A DNA stretch of 64,000 nt from the NCBI RefSeq assembly GCF_000183665.1, contig NC_014774.1, positions 682,001 to 746,000 of the forward strand. The letters are read 5' to 3'. Of this stretch, positions 41,259-51,059 are shown piece after piece; position 1 is the stretch's first letter; every line of letters begins with the position of its first letter. Below the pieces are notes generated by a model. The model saw only the letters and a program-made list of their open reading frames with translations, was not told the DNA's origin and searched no databases. The position numbers were made by a program, and so were the translations under genes. Source of the stretch: Candidatus Liberibacter solanacearum CLso-ZC1. Its GTDB lineage: Bacteria > Pseudomonadota > Alphaproteobacteria > Rhizobiales > Rhizobiaceae.

Positions 41259-42679
41259 TTCCACATGGGGTTGGTCCTATACATTTTGTAGGGATAGGTG
41301 GAATAGGGATGAGTGGTATCGCTGAGGTTTTGCACAATACAGGCTATCAAGTGCAAGGATCAGATGTAATCCTTGGCCCTAATGTTCAAAGACTTCATAA
41401 ACAAGGTATTAAAGTTTCCATTGGTCATAAAGAAGAAAACATTGGTAATGCCGAAATTCTTGTGGTTTCTACGGCGATTGATAAAGACAATGTTGAATGT
41501 GTTGCGGCACGTGAAAGAAATATTCCCATAATATATCGCTCTGAAATGCTTGCAGGACTCATGCGTGCTCGCAAGTCTATATCAGTGAGTGGAACACATG
41601 GCAAAACGACAACGACTTCATTAATCGCAGCATTACTCGAACAGGGCAATTTAGATCCAACAGTGATTAACGGGGGGATTGTCAATTCTTACGGAACCAA
41701 TGCCCGTATAGGAACAGGTGAGTGGATTGTTGTTGAGGCGGATGAATCAGATGGCACGTTTATAAAATTACCTTCAGATATTGTAGTCGTTACGAACATT
41801 GATCCAGAGCACTTGGATTATTATAGCGATTTTGATGCTATTCGTGCTGCTTTCTATAAGTTTATTGATAATGTTCCTTTTTATGGTTTCGCAGTGGTTT
41901 GTCTAGATCATCCAGAAATTCTTTCTCTTGTTGCGCGGATTCAAAATCGTAAAATCATTACATATGGTCAACATCCTCAAGCTGACGTTTGCTATTCTAA
42001 TATCAGAAAATATTCAGGTCGTTCGATCTTTGATGTTACTCTTCAGGGTAGTTTGACCCCAACCCCTATAGAAATTAAAGATCTTGTTTTACCATTGATT
42101 GGCAATTACAATATTTCTAATGCTTCTGCTGCTATTGCTATAGCTCATAGATTAGGCTTGTCATCTGAAGATATTGCAAAAGGTTTGGCGGGATTTTCTG
42201 GTATCAAGAGAAGGTTTACTCTCATTGGAATTTGGAATGATGTGCATATTTTTGACGATTATGGTCATCATCCAGTAGAAATTAGTGCTGTTCTTTCTGC
42301 CGTTCGTCAAATTTGTCCTGGCAAGGTTATCGCCATTCATCAACCGCATCGTTATACCCGCCTTTCGACGCTTTTCGATCAATTTTCCAAATGTTTTGTT
42401 GATTCTGATACTGTACTGATTTCTCCTGTTTATGCTGCTGGAGAAAAAGTTATATCAGGGTTTTCTTCTCAGGAATTGGTGCAAAAAATTAAAGAAAGTG
42501 GACATCCTGAAGCATATTACTTGGATTCTTTTGATCATCTCGTTTCCAAAATATTAGATATTGTAGAGCCGGGTGATTTTATTATCTTCTTCGGGGCGGG
42601 AAATATCACCCAATGGGCAGCTTCTTTGATCGGAGAACTAGAGTTAGTTACCGAACAAAAAAATGTATGTATGATGTGA
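41252..42679 (+). CDS. murC: UDP-MurNAc:L-alanine ligase MurC
   Basis: 475 residues. [16 protein letters not shown] at the N-terminus, ATP-binding [23 protein letters not shown] and [14 protein letters not shown], ending with [11 protein letters not shown]. First amino-acid addition to UDP-MurNAc. murB starts 3 bp after its stop. Confidence 0.96.
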   Translation: MLIPHGVGPIHFVGIGGIGMSGIAEVLHNTGYQVQGSDVILGPNVQRLHKQGIKVSIGHKEENIGNAEILVVSTAIDKDNVECVAARERNIPIIYRSEMLAGLMRARKSISVSGTHGKTTTTSLIAALLEQGNLDPTVINGGIVNSYGTNARIGTGEWIVVEADESDGTFIKLPSDIVVVTNIDPEHLDYYSDFDAIRAAFYKFIDNVPFYGFAVVCLDHPEILSLVARIQNRKIITYGQHPQADVCYSNIRKYSGRSIFDVTLQGSLTPTPIEIKDLVLPLIGNYNISNASAAIAIAHRLGLSSEDIAKGLAGFSGIKRRFTLIGIWNDVHIFDDYGHHPVEISAVLSAVRQICPGKVIAIHQPHRYTRLSTLFDQFSKCFVDSDTVLISPVYAAGEKVISGFSSQELVQKIKESGHPEAYYLDSFDHLVSKILDIVEPGDFIIFFGAGNITQWAASLIGELELVTEQKNVCMM

Positions 42680-42682
42680 CTC

Positions 42683-43633
42683 ATGAAAGAATATCTCGTC
42701 TCTTTTAGAAAACGAGTTCAACAATTAAGAGGAAAATTTCAGGAAAATTTTCCAATGAAACAGGTGACATGGTTTCGTACAGGTGGTAATGCGGAATTCA
42801 TGTTTCAGCCCAAAGATATTCATGATTTAAAATATTTTCTAACACTTTTACCAAACGATATTACCATAACAATCGTAGGCCTTGGTTCTAATATTTTAGT
42901 GCGTGATGCTGGTATTAAAGGCGTTGTTTTACGATTGTCGCATTCTGGCTTTAGCCAAATTGAAATGAAAAGTGATTGTGAAATTGTTGTAGGGGCTAGT
43001 TGTTCAGGAAAATTTCTAGCTAACTGGGCTATGCACCATGGTATTGGGGGGTTGCATTTTTTTTATGGCATCCCAGGATCTATCGGGGGTGCAGTATATA
43101 TGAATGCTGGCGCTAATAATTGTGAAACTTCTCAATGTGTTGTAGAAGTGCATGCCATGGATCGTATGGGCAATCAACACATTATCCCGCAAAATAAAAT
43201 GGGATACCAGTATCGTCATTCACTCCTTCCAAAAGATTATATCATTACTCATGTTTTTTTAAAGGGATTTCCAGAATCTCAAGATGTTATTCGATCTGCC
43301 ATCTCTACGGTATCTGTTCATCGTCAAACGGTACAACCAATCAAAGAGAAAACCGGAGGATCTACTTTTAAAAATCCTATGGGCCATTCTGCATGGAAAT
43401 TAATAGAAGAATCCCAGTGTCGTGGATTAGAATTTGGTGGGGCAAAAATATCAGAGTTGCACTGTAATTTTATGATAAACACAGGCAATGCAACAGGATA
43501 TGATCTTGAATATCTTGGCGAATTAGTTCGCAAAAAAGTTCTAAAAAAAACAGGAATTGTCTTAGAATGGGAGATCAAGCGTTTAGGAGAATTTGTTGAT
43601 CATCGTATAATTGATGATACGACCATATTTTAG
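42683..43633 (+). CDS. murB: UDP-N-acetylenolpyruvoylglucosamine reductase MurB
   Basis: 316 residues, FAD enzyme. TWFRTGGNAEFMFQP, GLGSNILVRDAGIKG, GIPGSIGGAVYMNAGAN, YQYRHSL with the active-site Tyr/Arg, GGSTFKNP and AKISELHCNFMIN. Makes UDP-MurNAc with NADPH. Last member of the cluster here. In Rhizobiales ddl-ftsQ-ftsA-ftsZ normally follow; in this window a tRNA and phage remains follow instead. Confidence 0.95.
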   Translation: MKEYLVSFRKRVQQLRGKFQENFPMKQVTWFRTGGNAEFMFQPKDIHDLKYFLTLLPNDITITIVGLGSNILVRDAGIKGVVLRLSHSGFSQIEMKSDCEIVVGASCSGKFLANWAMHHGIGGLHFFYGIPGSIGGAVYMNAGANNCETSQCVVEVHAMDRMGNQHIIPQNKMGYQYRHSLLPKDYIITHVFLKGFPESQDVIRSAISTVSVHRQTVQPIKEKTGGSTFKNPMGHSAWKLIEESQCRGLEFGGAKISELHCNFMINTGNATGYDLEYLGELVRKKVLKKTGIVLEWEIKRLGEFVDHRIIDDTTIF

Positions 43634-43662
43634 ATTTTTCATTGATATAAACAATATTATGG

Positions 43663-43686
43663 GCCTTTATCAGAAATGATGAAGGC
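43663..43686 (+). terminator. Strong stem-loop after murB
   Basis: GCCTTTATCA pairs with TGATGAAGGC (one G-U pair) around a GAAA tetraloop, 30 bp after the murB stop. The T-rich stretch starts five bases later, so it may act as a terminator or as a 3'-end stabiliser for the division-cluster mRNA. Confidence 0.55.
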
Positions 43687-43883
43687 ATAAGCTTTTATTT
43701 TATATTGCAATCGTTGACAAAACAAGTAATCTACTTTTAGACTAAAATCCTCTTTGTAGATCAAACATAATTGTAGCATTATAGGCTTATACATTATAAA
43801 CGATTCAATGAAAGTATTGTGTGATTAATTATTCAATAAATTATCAATGGAATATGAGAATACAGCATACTAATATTTTTCAT

Positions 43884-43966
43884 GCCCGGTTGGTGGAAAT
43901 GGTAGACACACTTGGTTTAGGTCCAAACGCGAAAGCGTGAGGGTTCGAGTCCCTCACCGGGTACCA
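43884..43966 (+). tRNA. tRNA-Leu(UAG)
   Basis: Acceptor GCCCGGT pairs with ACCGGGT, discriminator A and an encoded CCA end at 43966. The anticodon stem TTGG/CCAA encloses loop TTTAGGT, giving anticodon TAG (reads CUA/CUG), followed by G37. A long variable arm (GCGAAAGCGT region) and the TTCGAGT T-loop fit a class II leucine tRNA. Confidence 0.95.
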
Positions 43967-44040
43967 AATATCTTAATGCACGAATACAAAAGCTTATGGA
44001 AGTATGTTTTGATATTTTTATATCATAGATTTCTTATCGT

Positions 44041-45504
44041 AAAATTGTTATAACTCTTAGAGACCTTGCGAAGAGCACGGAAGATTTGATTAAAAAGGTT
44101 GAGAAAAGCGATGGCATAAAAAAGGACCATGCAGTTGATCTTGCCGTAAGGGCACAAAGAGAAAAAGCAATAGGTCTGAATAATTTCCTTGCTGAAGCTC
44201 GTGTTCTTGTTAACAAATTACCTAAAGATGATAGCGTTCGCAGTCAGTGTGAGACTAGAAATAATCTTGTACGGTCTGAATTAGGCGTTATTAATAACAA
44301 AGTCAGACAATACGATAACGAATTGCGTAATCGTATTGGGCGGGATTATAGTAATGACGGTTCTCTTTTTTTCCGATCCTTTCCTACAGTTGAGGGTAGC
44401 GGGTGGCTTTTATCTCCGACTTCCTATTTTCTTTCTTTTGCTGGATAATCTTTAGGAGAAAGCGGTGTAATTAGTGATGGATTAGAGAAGAACTATATTA
44501 GTGCTGAGGCTTTAGATCCATGTTTCACTGAGCTATACGAGATGTTTTTAATTGATTTTAAAAACTCTATAACTCATGAGCTTGTCCATAAGAGACAAAT
44601 GAAAAAAAGGAAGCACTTACCCAATCTACAAAGACGGCCAAGGCAAGAGTAGAAGAACTCCGTAATGCCGAAAAGACCGATCCTGACGACGGTGAAGGGT
44701 TAAAATGAAGAACTAAAAGAAGCCTAAAAGGAGGAAGCCAAACACGCTGATTTGTGGGAGGAGCCGCCCCTATCTGATGATGAGAGGATTTCCAATGTCT
44801 TCAAGGACGTTGAAAGGCTTAGACCGCTTTCAAGTATTTCTAAAGTTACAGAAAAAGAGGCGGATGATACTTCACTGTCCTTAGATTATACTAAGGAAGA
44901 AAACAAACAGCCAAGCTATGATCTTCCTGATGCTATTTCAAAACGATTTGACGATCTTAAAGACTCCAAAAGCTGGATAAAACGCAAACCGACTGCCCCC
45001 CATCACTTTTGAATTTGGACATCTTATACAGCTTCTCCGTCTACCCCGAGACCTGCGGCCCGAGAGGAAATAGATAAATTTATAGGAGAGAGGGTCTTCG
45101 GCTCTTATTCTGGTAGAATTTCAGATACTAGTCGACCAGATGCCCTGTCAGGATTAGACGTCCCTCATGCTGAATATGGAAGAAAAACAGATTTACCAGT
45201 GAATAGATATGTTACTATTCCTCGTATTGATATCGGAGAACCTTTCGGTGGGTTAAGTGGCAAGAAGCGTCGTGTCTTTAAGGTTTCATTAAGAGTTATT
45301 AATACCGCAAACCTTGAGATTCGTATAGGAAAAGACAATTCTTGGGTTTGTGTGGAGCAGTTACAAGGTGCGCCGAAAATCGGAGAATTTGAAGTATTCA
45401 TGCAGGATTCCTGCGGTATTGACTCGGAGTTGACTATACGTCAAACATCGCCATCACCGTTTTGTTTGACTTCTATAACAGCTCATCTAGCAACGGAGGA
45501 TTAA
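44041..45504 (+). pseudogene. Phage structural gene remains; the 3' part resembles a podovirus tail nozzle (T7 gp12-like) protein
   Basis: One decayed coding stretch with several stops and frameshifts and no start codon. Successive pieces: LRDLAKSTEDLIKKVEKSDG... (to 44448), SLGESGVISDGLEKNYISAE, ADLWEEPPLSDDERISNVFK (to about 45012), then an open part to 45504. That last part (RYVTIPRIDIGEPFGGLSGK...VFKVSLRVINTANLEIRIG...LTIRQTSPSPFCLTSI) looks like the C-terminal end of tail tubular protein B, which has a characteristic TIRQDxPxPxT block. The first two thirds I cannot assign. Confidence 0.6.
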
Positions 45505-45507
45505 GGA

Positions 45508-45942
45508 ATGGTCGACTGGGCAAAGTGGGCTAAGTTTACCGCAGGCGTAACGACCGCTATTTCTCAATACAAAGAGGGAACACAAAGGGCAGAAGCGGAT
45601 AGATACCGATCCTCATTGGCGGAGGAGAACGTCAAAAGGGCTGGGTTTTTGCATCTTGAGAGAATGGAGAGGGCTAAAAGAGAGGGCATACTAGAAGCAG
45701 GACTGTTTCGGATGAAATCGGAGATGTCAGGTCTGTCAGGTGTCTCTGCTGATATTTAGGTAGGACAGCGGTATATGGATGTTTACAAAGATATCAATCG
45801 AGAAAGGGTTTCAAGACAACAAACCGTCAGTCGTTTTCTCACAGAGTATAATTGGTATCAAAAGAATACGGATGCAGCTGATGCTAATAAATGGTGGGCT
45901 TGGAGCTACGGCGTTAAATACAACAGTGGGCATGTACGCTAA
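45508..45942 (+). pseudogene. Podovirus internal virion protein (T7 gp14-like), one nonsense codon
   Basis: ATG at 45508, 3 bp after the preceding relic, with AACGGAGGA just upstream. Reads MVDWAKWAKFTAGVTTAISQ, then heavily charged helical sequence (RAEADRYRSSLAEENVKRAG), reaches TAG at 45757-45759, and continues in the same frame as VGQRYMDVYKDINRERVSRQ to KYNSGHVR at 45942. Total about 145 codons. Position after a gp12-like gene and the A/E/R-rich helical composition suggest the gp14-like core protein of podoviruses. Confidence 0.6.
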
Positions 45943-46016
45943 GGGCTAGACTCAAAAAAGTTAATACTATAGTGATACACTTTTACGTTGATTTTTATAT
46001 ATTAGGAGCAAATTAA

Positions 46017-46367
46017 ATGTTAAGATTAAACGTATTAGTAGTACTTCTTTCGGCAAGCATTATATCTGGATGTGTATTTTCTGCTAATCCTCGAGTCGTG
46101 GGGGTTAATAAACCCGATGGAATAGTAAAAACCGAATATCAGATTGGTCCGTTAACCAAATACCCCTCTCCTAGAGAATTAGAGGACGTGGTTACTGACG
46201 TAAAAGACATCTGTATGAGTTTGAAATATAGAAGCATAAAACCATTGGGGGATAAAGTTATTAAATCATATGGTATTAGTTTATTTAAGTATCAGTCTTT
46301 TGTCACTCAGAATTTGTTATTTGTTACTCCTTCCGTCGCTAAGAGGAGCTATCTGTGTATAAATTAA
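46017..46367 (+). CDS. Small predicted lipoprotein, function unknown
   Basis: 116 residues. Signal peptide MLRLNVLVVLLSASIISGC with lipobox ISGC, so the mature protein would start at C19. The rest shows no domain I know. RBS TTAGGAGC before the ATG. It lies in phage-derived DNA, and its leader and first codons are repeated at about 46390-46430. It may be a phage cargo gene, or a spanin-like lipoprotein, which I cannot confirm. Confidence 0.6.
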   Translation: MLRLNVLVVLLSASIISGCVFSANPRVVGVNKPDGIVKTEYQIGPLTKYPSPRELEDVVTDVKDICMSLKYRSIKPLGDKVIKSYGISLFKYQSFVTQNLLFVTPSVAKRSYLCIN

Positions 46368-46406
46368 CTAAAGCTAAGAGAAGAAAAGGTTAGGAGTAAA
46401 TTAAAT

Positions 46407-46535
46407 GTTAAAATTAAACGGATTAATAGCGTGTGTCAGGAGTGCGGATATACCAAAAATGTTGATATCAACGCTGCTCGTAACATTTTAGCGGCAGGGC
46501 AATGCCGTATTTGCCTATGGAGGAAGCACAATTAA
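46407..46535 (+). pseudogene. Truncated second lipoprotein start joined to an IS605-type TnpB tail
   Basis: At 46390 the leader AGGAGTAAATTAAATG and the codons for MLKLNGLIA copy the start of the lipoprotein at 46017. The match breaks off near 46432. In another frame the sequence then reads CGYTKNVDINAARNILAAGQ and ends RKHN at 46535. CGYT...N.DxNAARNIL is the zinc-ribbon/RuvC III end of TnpB (IS200/IS605 OrfB) proteins. Only the last ~33 codons of tnpB remain. Confidence 0.75.
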
Positions 46536-46598
46536 GCTTTCCAGTGAAGCAGGAACCCACTGAGGTGAGTTAGGCAATAATCTAAACACTGTAGGAAT

Positions 46599-46618
46599 CC
46601 TCGTCCTTTAGGACGGGG
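46599..46618 (+). mobile_element. Right-end hairpin of an IS605-type element
   Basis: CCTCGTCC and GGACGGGG pair (one G-U) around TTTA, about 64 bp after the tnpB stop. Hairpins of this sequence type form the right end of IS200/IS605 elements and the 3' end of the associated omega RNA. No left end or tnpA is seen nearby. Confidence 0.6.
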
Positions 46619-46839
46619 TGGATTTCAAATTTTTCAGTATAACGAGCTTATCTTACAATAAGATAAATAGATATTTATGTAATGATAAGGAATAGTGGAT
46701 TCTATTGCTTTTGTACCTTGTTTTAATCGTCATATACTTTTAGAATAAAAGAAATCTGTATAGGAAATCCTGTAAACGTTTGATATATATTGTGTATTTA
46801 AACGTATGAATAATTTGTAATCCTAAAGAATAGTAATCG

Positions 46840-48942
46840 ATGATGCTTGGTTTTTTACTTGAAATTTATTCTGAAGAAATCCCAGCGCGTATGCAGCGCA
46901 AAGCTACTGAGGATTTAGGTAAAAACGTTACCCGTTTATTGAAAGAATATGGCTTAAGCTATGAGAGTATACGTCAATATTGGACACCGCGTCGTTTATT
47001 TGTGTACCTTAAAGGTTTAACTCCATCTTCTCCTGAAAAGATTGAAGAAAGATTAGGTCCAAGAGTTGGGGCAAGTCAAAAAGCTATTGAAGGGTTTTTA
47101 CATTCCACGGGATTAAAAAAAATTTCTGATTGTAAAATTAAAAAAGATCCTAAAAAAGGAGATCTTTACCTAGCAGTTATTAAAAAACCAAAGCGTTTAG
47201 CAGAAGATATTATAAAAGAGATAGTGCCTATCGCTATTCAAAATGTTCCTTGGCCTAAATCAATGCGTTGGAGTACCAATAATTCTCCTGTCAGTGATTT
47301 TTCGTGGATCAGACCATTACAATCCATTTTATGTGTCCTTTTTTCCAAAGAAGGGAAAAGCACAATAATTGATCTTAATCTGAAAGGAATACCTTGTGGA
47401 AATATTACTTATGGCCATCGTTTCCATGCACCGCAACCTATCAAAGTTAAATGTCTTGATAGCTATATAAGTGGTTTAGAAAAAGCAAAGGTATTGCTTG
47501 ATCCGGAACATCGTCGCAATACCATTCTTCGTGATGCACGTCTTTTATCCTCTGTTAATGGAGTAGAGTTAGTAGAAGATGATGGGCTTTTAGAAGAAAT
47601 TGTAGGTCTTGTTGAGTGGGTTCAGGTTCTGATTGGTTCGTTCGATGAAAAGTATCTTTGTCTTCCAGAGGAACTGATTCGTTTGACTATTAAGACCAAT
47701 CAGAAGTGTTTTGTTACACGTACTCGTCAGGGTAAGCTTGCGAATCGTTTTATACTTGTTTCTAACATTCAAGCTTCTGATGGTGGAATAGCAATCGTAC
47801 AAGGGAATAGCAAGGTGGTTGCTGCTCGTTTAGAAGATGCTTTGCATTTTTGGAAACGCGACCAAGAAAATTTGCCTGATATAGATTCTTTAAAAGAATC
47901 AGCGCTCAAGTTTAATCTTGATTTATCCAAACCGTTAGATCAACGTATGGCAAAACTTGATGCGTTGAATGTGGTATTCCATGCTAAAATAGGAACGCAA
48001 GGAGAACGAGTATCACGCATAAGATTATTAGGAAAAAAGATAGCGCAATTAATAGGGGTTGATATTGCTTTGGTAGATCGTGCAGCGGTGCTATTAAAAG
48101 CAGATCTTTGTACGGATATTGTGAGGGAATTCCCAGAATTACAAGGGAAAATAGGTAAAGAATATGCGAATTTACAAAATGAAACCATCGTTTTAGCTAT
48201 TGAAGAACATCTTAAACCACGTGGTCCGCTAGAAACTGTTCCAACGGATAAAATATCAATTACTTTATCTTTAGCAGATAAGCTGGACACTCTCATCAAT
48301 TTTTGGGCGATTAATGAAAAGCCTAGTGGTTCGCAAGATCCTTATGCATTGCGCAGAGCGGCTCTTGGTATTATTCGTATTATATTAGAGAATAAAATTC
48401 ATATCCCTCTATCGCAGTTTGTGGAAGACCAAAATCTCATTCTATTTTTTCATGTTCGTTTAAAATTATATTTGCGTGAAATCGGTATCCGTCATGATCT
48501 CATCGAAGCAATATTACAACCTGAAAATGACAATCTTTTAGTTATTGTTGATCTTATCAAGTATTTAAATGAGTTTTTTAATAGTGAAAAAGGAAAAAAT
48601 TTTCTCTTTTCCGCTAAACGTATTCTCCAGATTTTAGCTATAGAAGAAAAAAAAGGAAGGGAAATATTACCTATCGCTCCTCAGAAATTTTCTTTAGAGG
48701 CTGAAAAAAAGCTGTATACTGTGATCTCTGATCTCGACCTCCATATAAAGGACAGCATGCATAATAATGCCTATCATCGGATTGGAGATCTCTTGTTTTC
48801 TTTACATGAACCTATTGAAAGCTTTTTTGATAATGTAATGGTTAATGTAGAAGATCAGGAAGTTAGAAATAATCGTCTTGCATTGCTTCAATGTACGAAA
48901 AAAATCATTATGAAAGTTTTTGACATTCAGAAAATTGTTTAG
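46840..48942 (+). CDS. glyS: Glycine-tRNA ligase beta subunit
   Basis: 700 residues, the full length of bacterial GlyS. Begins LGFLLEIYSEEIPARMQRKA, contains WPKSMRWSTNNSPVSDFSWIRP and TYGHRFHAPQP, the HD-like segment, then DKLDTLINFWAINEKPSGSQDPYALRRAALGIIRI. Partner of the alpha subunit GlyQ for charging tRNA-Gly. glyQ normally sits directly upstream but is not in this window; phage and IS remains are there instead. Confidence 0.95.
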   Translation: MMLGFLLEIYSEEIPARMQRKATEDLGKNVTRLLKEYGLSYESIRQYWTPRRLFVYLKGLTPSSPEKIEERLGPRVGASQKAIEGFLHSTGLKKISDCKIKKDPKKGDLYLAVIKKPKRLAEDIIKEIVPIAIQNVPWPKSMRWSTNNSPVSDFSWIRPLQSILCVLFSKEGKSTIIDLNLKGIPCGNITYGHRFHAPQPIKVKCLDSYISGLEKAKVLLDPEHRRNTILRDARLLSSVNGVELVEDDGLLEEIVGLVEWVQVLIGSFDEKYLCLPEELIRLTIKTNQKCFVTRTRQGKLANRFILVSNIQASDGGIAIVQGNSKVVAARLEDALHFWKRDQENLPDIDSLKESALKFNLDLSKPLDQRMAKLDALNVVFHAKIGTQGERVSRIRLLGKKIAQLIGVDIALVDRAAVLLKADLCTDIVREFPELQGKIGKEYANLQNETIVLAIEEHLKPRGPLETVPTDKISITLSLADKLDTLINFWAINEKPSGSQDPYALRRAALGIIRIILENKIHIPLSQFVEDQNLILFFHVRLKLYLREIGIRHDLIEAILQPENDNLLVIVDLIKYLNEFFNSEKGKNFLFSAKRILQILAIEEKKGREILPIAPQKFSLEAEKKLYTVISDLDLHIKDSMHNNAYHRIGDLLFSLHEPIESFFDNVMVNVEDQEVRNNRLALLQCTKKIIMKVFDIQKIV

Positions 48943-49013
48943 TCAGCCCTCATAAAAAATGATAGCTTTCCACCTTTGTCAATAATTGTTTGTTTTTTAA
49001 AAAAATGACTACT

Positions 49014-49691
49014 TCAGCGCAGTTGCTTAGCAGGTTTTTGCAAAGCCATTGTTTTGTTTAAAGATTGATCAAGATATTGAGTGCATTCACTCATCAATTC
49101 ATCAATTTTATCGACAAAAAAATGATTGGCATTCGGAATAACTTTATGGGTTATAGAAATTCCTTTTTGATTCATAATCTTATTTACTAATTCTTTGATG
49201 TCAGAGGCTGCTGCAACCGTATCATCGCTTCCATTAATAATAAGGCCGGAAGAGGGACATGGAGCCAAGAAAGAAAAGTCATAGTTCCTAGGTTGGGGAG
49301 ATACAGATATAAAGCCATTGACTTCGGGGCGTCGCATCAAAAGCTGCATAGAAATCCATGCTCCGAAAGAATAACCGGCAATCCAACAACTTTTACTTTC
49401 TGGATTGAGAGATTGAACCCAATCTAAAGCTGCTGCTGCATCGGACAATTCTCCGTCACCATAATCGAATTCTCCTTCACTTCTTCCGATACCTCGAAAA
49501 TTAAATCTCAATGAGACAAATCCTCTTTTTTGGAAGAGATAGAATAACTGGTAAACGATATTATCATTCATTGATCCACCGAATCGTGGATGAGGATGAA
49601 GGATCAATGCAATAGGAGCATGTGGATTTGTAGAAGGTTGATAACGTCCTTCTAAACGGCCTGATGGGCCATTAAAAACTACTTCTGGCAT
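49014..49691 (-). CDS. Alpha/beta hydrolase
   Basis: 225 residues. Oxyanion-hole HPHPRFGGSMND, RFNFRGIGRSEGE, the nucleophile elbow GYSFGAWISM (Ser), an acid in NGSDDTVAA and a terminal histidine in NANHFF, giving a complete Ser-Asp-His triad. Substrate unknown. In Rhizobiales a gene of this type stands next to the cysteine desulfurase that precedes sufB. Here it still stands next to that desulfurase (divergent, 219 bp). Confidence 0.85.
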   Translation of the reverse strand: MPEVVFNGPSGRLEGRYQPSTNPHAPIALILHPHPRFGGSMNDNIVYQLFYLFQKRGFVSLRFNFRGIGRSEGEFDYGDGELSDAAAALDWVQSLNPESKSCWIAGYSFGAWISMQLLMRRPEVNGFISVSPQPRNYDFSFLAPCPSSGLIINGSDDTVAAASDIKELVNKIMNQKGISITHKVIPNANHFFVDKIDELMSECTQYLDQSLNKTMALQKPAKQLR

Positions 49692-49910
49692 GATGTAATA
49701 GCACTTTTCTAAGAAAGAAGTTAGGAACTAAAATCAATCCAATAGCGTTTTAAGGATTAAATCAACAACAAAGCTAACAAAAAACGATTGGACTTGATAC
49801 TAATTTCTTTATTATATACTATAGAAGACGGTAATAGCAACGACACAAGAGTACCTAATATCTGTTTTTCAATTGGTTGTAAATAATATTTATGCAAAAA
49901 AGAGAAAAAA

Positions 49911-51059
49911 TTGTTAAAAAGAGTTTATCTTGATTGGAATGCCACAGCGCCTGTTCTTGATGTTGCGCGAGAATCTTTTATCAAAGCCTTATATTTTCAT
50001 GGTAATCCTTCATCTATTCATAGAGAAGGGCAGAAGACGCGTCTTCAGATTGAAGAATCGCGTCGTATAATAGCTGATTTTTGTGGGGCAAAATCTGATC
50101 ATGTTATTTTTACAAGTAGTGCTACAGAATCGGCGAATTGGGTATTAACACCCCACTTTTACAAGGGATCCCAAAAGATTCAAATAGATTCTCTTTATGT
50201 GTCGGCTATAGAGCATCCTGCTGTTTATGCGGGGGGGCAATTTTCTTCTAATCATATTCATGAAATACCCGTTTTATCAAAAGGAATAGTTGATATTCAG
50301 GCATTGGCTGATTGTTTAGATAAGAGAGATTCTGCATGTGGTCTACCTATGATTGCTGTTATGCTTGTTAACAATGAAACAGGAGTGATTCAGCCGATTC
50401 ACGATGTTGCACAAATAGTGAAACAATATGATGGAATTTTAGTTGTTGATGCCGTACAAGCAGCGGGACGGATTGCTCTTTCTATAGAAGAAATAGGCGC
50501 TGATTTTCTCATTATATCGTCACATAAGCTGGGGGCGCCTATAGGAGCGGGAGCACTTGTTTTTCGAGAAGATATTTTGTTACCTTCTCCTCTTTTACGG
50601 GGAGGGGATCAAGAAAAAGGGCATCGTGCAGGAACAGAAAATTATGCGGCTATTTGTGGATTTGCTGCCGCAGCACAGAAAATGAACGAAGATATACAAG
50701 AACGTTCTTTTCGTATTACTTCCCTACGAGATTATTTGGAAAGAGGCTTAAAAGACTTAATTCCAAATATTATGATCTATGGCGCAGATGAGCAACGCAT
50801 TTCGAATACCTGTTGTTTTAGTATACCCTTTCTAAAAGCAGAAGTTTTACAAATTGCTCTTGATCTTGAAGGCATTTCTGTCTCTGCTGGATCCGCATGT
50901 TCATCTGGAAAGCTTAAAAAAAATCATGTATTAGCGGCGATGGGCTATGATACATCGCAAGGTGCTTTGCGCATTTCTTGTGGCGATACCACTACTCAGG
51001 AAGATATTGATGCTTTTTTAAAAGCATTGCATAACGTGATCAGCTATTCTTCTTTATAA
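49911..51059 (+). CDS. Cysteine desulfurase, IscS/NifS type
   Basis: 382 residues from TTG 49911 (MLKRVYLDWNATAPVLDVAR). Group I desulfurase: HGNPSSIHREGQ, IEHPAVY, PLP lysine in SSHKLGAPIGAGALVF and the active-site cysteine in the flexible loop SAGSACSSGKL. It is distinct from SufS at 19432. In related genomes it usually heads the suf operon; here it is 37 kb from sufB, so a rearrangement has split the cluster. It may serve tRNA thiolation or Fe-S assembly. Confidence 0.92.
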   Translation: MLKRVYLDWNATAPVLDVARESFIKALYFHGNPSSIHREGQKTRLQIEESRRIIADFCGAKSDHVIFTSSATESANWVLTPHFYKGSQKIQIDSLYVSAIEHPAVYAGGQFSSNHIHEIPVLSKGIVDIQALADCLDKRDSACGLPMIAVMLVNNETGVIQPIHDVAQIVKQYDGILVVDAVQAAGRIALSIEEIGADFLIISSHKLGAPIGAGALVFREDILLPSPLLRGGDQEKGHRAGTENYAAICGFAAAAQKMNEDIQERSFRITSLRDYLERGLKDLIPNIMIYGADEQRISNTCCFSIPFLKAEVLQIALDLEGISVSAGSACSSGKLKKNHVLAAMGYDTSQGALRISCGDTTTQEDIDAFLKALHNVISYSSL

